This document shows positions 60,127 through 64,000 of a stretch of DNA of 64,000 nt, in pieces. A program made the translations under genes and the position numbers. The stretch spans positions 744,001-808,000 of the forward strand of contig NZ_FXYE01000002.1 in NCBI RefSeq assembly GCF_900184935.1. The letters run 5' to 3'. The DNA is from Actibacterium lipolyticum. GTDB taxonomy: Bacteria; Pseudomonadota; Alphaproteobacteria; Rhodobacterales; Rhodobacteraceae. Under the pieces are notes generated by a model that worked only from the letters and a program-made list of their open reading frames with translations, was not told the origin of the DNA and ran no database searches. Position 1 is the stretch's first letter; each line of letters begins with the position of its first letter.

Positions 60127-61437
60127 CTATGCGCGAAGCCCGCTGACAATCGAACGACTTAAAACCGCGAATCCCGGCACGACGGACAGTAACGACACAC
60201 AGCTGACGAATCCCGCAACCAAATGGAACTCGCTCCACCCGATTTCAGCGACGACGCGAACACCTGTCCGTTCACTGACGATGTCCGACAATATGGCGAC
60301 GGATGCGAAACCAATGATCAGCCCAAGCATCGCCCCAGCCACCACCAACGTGTTCGCATAGCCCCACACCACCGACAGCACAAACCGCCGCGGAGCCCCC
60401 AGCGCTTGCAACAACGCCATCTGCCGCTGGAACAGTTGCGACAAGATGAAAAGGCCCAGCAAGACACTCGCAGCGACCAGAATTTGCGTTACCACCGCCA
60501 TCAACGACATCGCTTGGCGCACGTCCCCCATGACCGCGTAAAGGCTGGCAAGGACGGAGCCGGGAAAGAACGCCATAGTTTCGCCTGCGCGGGCAAAGCT
60601 GGACTTCAGGCCATATGTGGCGCCGATTGATGTGGCCCGCACAACGACAGCCGGTGTTCCGGGAAAATATTCCGGATCAAAGGGTGGGCCCAGCTGTTCT
60701 GCGACCTCTGGGCGGTGCCCGTTGGCAAGCCCATGGGTTTCCCAGACGGTTTCAACCGGAACGATAATCGCGCGGTCCCATGGGCTTCCGGTTGGGGCCA
60801 AGCGTCCGACGACGTGAAACTCTTCCCCATGCGCGTCATGCTCGGCCACGTCGCCGACACCATGCGCAGGCTCAAAACCATCGCCAACGGCCAAAGGAAC
60901 ATCAGCACCGATAACGGCGTCCGCGTGATCGCCCCAGATGCGGCCTTGCGCGATTGGCCCGGCCAGATGGGTCACGAACTCGGCCGTGGTGCCCACGATT
61001 GGCGCACCCTGATAGCTGTCACCAAAGGCCAAGGGCGCGGCCATCGCAACACGCGCGTCCGTCGCGATAGAGGCATAGGTCACACCATCCAGCAATCCGG
61101 CATCCGCAGGCTGAAGATAGACGCTTGCAAGCATCATCGTTACTTCGCTGCCCGGTGCGGCAATGATCAGGTCGAACTTGTCAGCAGCGGCAGCCGTACC
61201 AGCGCGCAAGCCGCGTTCTTGCGCCAAAAGCGCCACCCCCAAACCGACCGAAACTGCGATCAAAAGAACGAACAGCGCATTCGCCCACCGAAACCGCCAA
61301 AGGATGGCGCGGATCAGCGGGATGGGCGCAAAGCCCCGCGGCAGAACCACGCCAAGCGCCGCAATTGGCAAGGCCAAGGCGCATAGGGTCACCACGTCTT
61401 GCGCGGTCGCCGAAAACCCGTGCCAAAGCTCAAGCAT
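60127..61437 (-). CDS. ABC transporter permease, FtsX/MacB-LolC type
   Basis: The 436-residue permease has an N-terminal membrane helix near residues 45-70 (LFVLLIAVSVGLGVALLAQ) and a large periplasmic domain. Three helices follow at the C terminus (VVTQILVAASVLLGLFILSQLF, GAMLGLIIGFASVAI, LVAGFVSCVSLLSVVPGFAV), which is the FtsX-like layout. It overlaps the ATPase gene by 8 bases. These systems move lipids, peptides or macrolides outward. The substrate is not identifiable from sequence. Confidence 0.88.
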   Translation of the reverse strand: MLELWHGFSATAQDVVTLCALALPIAALGVVLPRGFAPIPLIRAILWRFRWANALFVLLIAVSVGLGVALLAQERGLRAGTAAAADKFDLIIAAPGSEVTMMLASVYLQPADAGLLDGVTYASIATDARVAMAAPLAFGDSYQGAPIVGTTAEFVTHLAGPIAQGRIWGDHADAVIGADVPLAVGDGFEPAHGVGDVAEHDAHGEEFHVVGRLAPTGSPWDRAIIVPVETVWETHGLANGHRPEVAEQLGPPFDPEYFPGTPAVVVRATSIGATYGLKSSFARAGETMAFFPGSVLASLYAVMGDVRQAMSLMAVVTQILVAASVLLGLFILSQLFQRQMALLQALGAPRRFVLSVVWGYANTLVVAGAMLGLIIGFASVAILSDIVSERTGVRVVAEIGWSEFHLVAGFVSCVSLLSVVPGFAVLSRSIVSGLRA

Positions 61438-62098
61438 CGGCCAGCCCCCCGTCTCTTAGGTAAACAACCCGATCCATCCGTCCAAGCATTCCGGCATCGT
61501 GGCTTACAACGATCATTGTTGTCCCGCTTTCGCGCACGTCCCGCAGCAGATCGTCGGTCAATGCATCGGCGGCATCGCGGTGCAGGCTGGCCGTGGGTTC
61601 ATCCGCCAGCAAAACGCCCGCCCCCGCCGCCATCGCCCGCGCCACGGCGACCCGCTGCCTTTCCCCGCCTGAATAGGTGGCGACAGGGCGCGCGCCGTCG
61701 GCAACGCCAAGCCGGGTCAACCGCTCAGCCGCGCGTTTACGGAAATGCGCGCGCGCCGCGCGTGGCTGAAACAGGGCCGCAATACCTGCGTTGGCTGCCC
61801 CGCCAAGTTCATCGAACAGCATGAAGTCCTGAAAAATCATTCCGATATGATCCTGCCGAAACGCCGCACGTTGCGCGGGGCGCATCGCGCCAAGATCGTC
61901 ACCGCCCCAGCGGACCCGGCCGCGCTGGTTATCGACCAACCCCGCCAGCGCAAACAACAGCGTTGACTTCCCTGCCCCGGACGGCCCGGCGATGCCCAGC
62001 GTTTGCCCAGCGGCCAGTTGCAGGGACGGCACGTTCAACAGAACACGCCCGCCCGGCGCGGTTACCATCAAATCCGAAAGGTTAAGCGACAGCGTCAT
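61430..62098 (-). CDS. ABC transporter ATP-binding protein, LolD/MacB type
   Basis: The 222-residue ATPase has Walker A GPSGAGKSTLLFAL, Q-loop MIFQDFMLF, signature YSGGERQRVAVARAM, Walker B VLLADEPTASL and switch histidine in VVSHDAGM. All are intact. It is paired with the FtsX-like permease downstream (8-base overlap). The upstream small Tat-type gene ends 3 bases before it, and the alkaline phosphatase gene precedes that one, which suggests one operon. Confidence 0.91.
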   Translation of the reverse strand: MTLSLNLSDLMVTAPGGRVLLNVPSLQLAAGQTLGIAGPSGAGKSTLLFALAGLVDNQRGRVRWGGDDLGAMRPAQRAAFRQDHIGMIFQDFMLFDELGGAANAGIAALFQPRAARAHFRKRAAERLTRLGVADGARPVATYSGGERQRVAVARAMAAGAGVLLADEPTASLHRDAADALTDDLLRDVRESGTTMIVVSHDAGMLGRMDRVVYLRDGGLADA

Positions 62099-62101
62099 GT
62101 T

Positions 62102-62527
62102 CTATGAATACCGCGCAGCCGTCAGACGAACGCGGCTTAGGAACCCGGTTTCGGGGTCCTTCAGCGGGCCAAGCTCCAACACGCCGGATGCTTCGATACG
62201 CACGTTAAAGGGGATCACCCGGAACTGGCGCTTTGTGTAAATCGCCATGATGTCATCGGGCCACTCGGCCTCTGTTTCACAGAAAGGGCAGACAGACATC
62301 GGCTTTTTCGTCAGCACAAAGAACTGACCATCCGCTTTCAGCGGCGGCGCCATAAAGCCTGTCACGGTAATTTCTTTCCCCTCTAGCGATAGCGCCAGAT
62401 CAGAAAAACTTAGGTCTTTGTTGTAGAGGTCGCGCACCGCGATTGGCGCAGCCTGGGCGGACACGCCCACTGGCGATATCAAGCCGGTCGAAGTTGCAGC
62501 CAAAAGGAAGTGGCGTCGGTTCATCAT
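62102..62527 (-). CDS. Tat- or Sec-exported protein of unknown function (DUF3299-like)
   Basis: The 141-residue protein begins MNRRHFLLAATSTGL, a Tat-like signal, and is mainly beta in the mature part (GKEITVTGFMAPPLKADGQFFVLTKKP). It contains a C-x2-C pair (SVCPFCE) that might bind a metal. The overall pattern recalls DUF3299-type beta-barrel proteins, but I am not certain. Two ATG codons are adjacent; the first is used. It is located between an alkaline phosphatase and an ABC exporter in one apparent operon. Confidence 0.65.
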   Translation of the reverse strand: MMNRRHFLLAATSTGLISPVGVSAQAAPIAVRDLYNKDLSFSDLALSLEGKEITVTGFMAPPLKADGQFFVLTKKPMSVCPFCETEAEWPDDIMAIYTKRQFRVIPFNVRIEASGVLELGPLKDPETGFLSRVRLTAARYS

Positions 62528-62605
62528 CGCTTTGTTCGCAGTCTTTAAAGGTGAACGGCCCCCGCAGAAGCGGGAGCCGGAAGGACCAGTTCACGTTGCC
62601 AAAAA

Positions 62606-64000
62606 TCATTCAGCGGTGGCTGCGTGGTGCATCACGTGAAAGATGTAATTCTGCTCAACCGTGCCGTCGAACAGATGGGCAAAGGGCCCTTTGGCATAAA
62701 CCGCGACGTCTTCACCCGAATGCGTTTCGGACGACGTTGGAACCAGCGCCTGCTGAAGATAGTCAACATCGGTGGCTTCTTCCTGTGTCAGATCAGGACG
62801 CGCACCAACCCAGTTCACGTCTTCGCGCAGAACCGAACCACCGCCATTCAGATAGCCAGCAACCGTGTATGGTTTACCGTCTTTGGCCAGCAGGGCCTCG
62901 TTAGAGTGTTTGATCCCTGCGCCATCGATGCCCATGCAAAGACCAAGGATGTCAGAGCCCCGACCACAATAGCCGTTGAACGCAATCGCGTGTTCGTGGT
63001 CAGCCGTAACAATGATCAGCGTGTCTTCGTCATTCGTCAGCTCGTCCGCCAAAGCGACGGCTTGGGCAAAGGCAACGCCGTCGCGCACAACGCGGGCCAA
63101 GTTGCCGTCGTGGTTGGCGTGGTCAACGCGGCCGGCTTCGACCTGAAGGAAGAAACCGTTTTCGTTGTTCGACAGCGCTTTGATCGCAGCGCCGGTCATT
63201 TCGGCCAACGAAGGTTCGCCCGAACGGTCGGCTTCGTATTTCATATGGCTTGATTCAAACAGGCCAAGGATTGGCGCGCTGCCGTCCATTGGGGCGGCAT
63301 CAAACGTGGCCTGATCCCAAGCGTAATAGGCACCCATTTCTTTTGCCATATCGATCAGGTTTTCACCCTCGGCGCGCTTACCGGTTTTGCCTTCTTCGTC
63401 GGTGATGTCTTTCCCGATGAAGTGACGGCGGCCACCCCCCATCGCAACCTGAATGGTGCCATCTTTCAGGTTTTCGATCAGCTGTGTCGCGATGTCGGCC
63501 TGCTGTGTGCACCCTTCTGGAACGCTGTCTTCAAAGTTGCGGTCAACCGAGTTTGCGTAAGCAGACGCCGGTGTCGCATGGGTGATACGCGCCGTCGAAA
63601 CAACGCCGGTTGCTTTGCCAGCGGCGGACATAATGTCGTTCATCGAAAGAACTTGGTTGCCTTCGATCGACGCGCAATCGCCCCGGTTTGCGTTCTCGTT
63701 CACGCCAACAACGCCAGCTTTGGTTTTCACGCCAGACATCATCGCGGTCCCTGTACCAGCCGAGTCTGGCGTCTGCGCGTTCACATTGTAGGTCTTGACC
63801 AAAGCAAGGTTCGGGAACGTTTCCGCAGGCAGCACGTTTTCGTCGCCATAGTTGCCGTTCTGTTGACCATGAAACAGGCGTGTGGCGTAGTTCGTGCCAA
63901 CGCCGTTGCCGTCCGAAATCATGATAATGATGTTCTTGGCTGTGCTGGTGTTTGGCTGCTTGGCCAGCGCAGCTTTGATCGCGGCTTGGCCGTCGGTGAA
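62606..64000 (-). CDS. Alkaline phosphatase (5' end beyond the window)
   Basis: The reading frame continues past the right edge of the window; 464 codons are visible after extension from the internal ATG at 63922. The nucleophilic serine lies in DSAGTGTAMMSGVKTK, and the metal ligands are in MISDGNGVG, EAGRVDHANHDGN and VTADHEHA. These place it in the PhoA superfamily. It hydrolyses phosphate esters outside the cytoplasm. The signal peptide is not in the window, and the ABC transporter genes follow on the same strand. Confidence 0.88.
   Translation of the reverse strand, partial: FTDGQAAIKAALAKQPNTSTAKNIIIMISDGNGVGTNYATRLFHGQQNGNYGDENVLPAETFPNLALVKTYNVNAQTPDSAGTGTAMMSGVKTKAGVVGVNENANRGDCASIEGNQVLSMNDIMSAAGKATGVVSTARITHATPASAYANSVDRNFEDSVPEGCTQQADIATQLIENLKDGTIQVAMGGGRRHFIGKDITDEEGKTGKRAEGENLIDMAKEMGAYYAWDQATFDAAPMDGSAPILGLFESSHMKYEADRSGEPSLAEMTGAAIKALSNNENGFFLQVEAGRVDHANHDGNLARVVRDGVAFAQAVALADELTNDEDTLIIVTADHEHAIAFNGYCGRGSDILGLCMGIDGAGIKHSNEALLAKDGKPYTVAGYLNGGGSVLREDVNWVGARPDLTQEEATDVDYLQQALVPTSSETHSGEDVAVYAKGPFAHLFDGTVEQNYIFHVMHHAATAE

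Overview
The window is 64 kb of GC-rich (roughly 60 % by eye), densely packed chromosomal DNA. It most resembles an alphaproteobacterium of the Rhodobacterales (Roseobacter/Rhodobacteraceae). That reading rests on gene content: the formate dehydrogenase neighbourhood with its DUF3305, DUF3306, DUF6494 and DUF6505-type partners, a fused MobB-MoeA, a fused NuoE/NuoF-like formate dehydrogenase subunit, and branched-chain-type ABC transporters mixed with acyl-CoA catabolic genes. No rRNA, tRNA, CRISPR array or intact insertion sequence was seen.

Region 1 (1-20.7 kb) is an acyl-CoA catabolic island. A bifunctional enoyl-CoA hydratase/3-hydroxyacyl-CoA dehydrogenase and a tandem pair of acyl-CoA dehydrogenases (PimF/PimC/PimD-like) run on the plus strand. 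A lower-GC leucine-rich-repeat secreted protein follows. A minus-strand run then encodes a thioesterase, an IclR regulator, an APH-type kinase, a histidine phosphatase, an ACAD11-like dehydrogenase, a thiolase and a MaoC hydratase. A five-gene Liv-type ABC importer, an acyl-CoA ligase, an MDR reductase and an SDR complete the region.

Region 2 (20.7-48.1 kb) is a formate/molybdenum-tungsten island. It holds a two-component system whose regulator lacks the GAFTGA loop, a periplasmic membrane-anchored formate dehydrogenase (alpha, beta, gamma) with its TAT-target peptide, TorD chaperone and DUF3305/3306 proteins, a multi-cluster ferredoxin, and an unusual cytochrome c with a TupA-like front end. 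It also holds Mrp, a lipoate-ligase-like protein, a tungstate-type ABC transporter, a DUF2478 protein, FdhD, MobA, MobB-MoeA, TusA, and a second, cytosolic NAD-linked formate dehydrogenase. Together these take up the metal, build and sulfurate the cofactor, and make two enzymes that pass formate electrons to the respiratory chain or to NAD. A 13-bp palindrome, GGACAA-W-TTGTCC, is repeated in two of the control regions.

Region 3 (48.1-55.3 kb) begins with a small membrane protein plus XRE regulator pair with twin operators. It continues with the most unusual locus in the window: a tightly spaced four-gene operon encoding an animal-type haem peroxidase, a papain-like protease fused to a hydrolase-like domain without its nucleophile, an SGNH-hydrolase/caspase fusion, and a peptidoglycan-binding/CHAP-like amidase. 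None has a visible signal peptide. I know of no named system with this composition.

Region 4 (55.6-64 kb) has a Tat-exported molybdenum hydroxylase with its 2Fe-2S subunit and a dihaem cytochrome c. It ends with an alkaline phosphatase (cut by the window end), a small Tat-type protein and an ABC transporter of the FtsX/LolD type.
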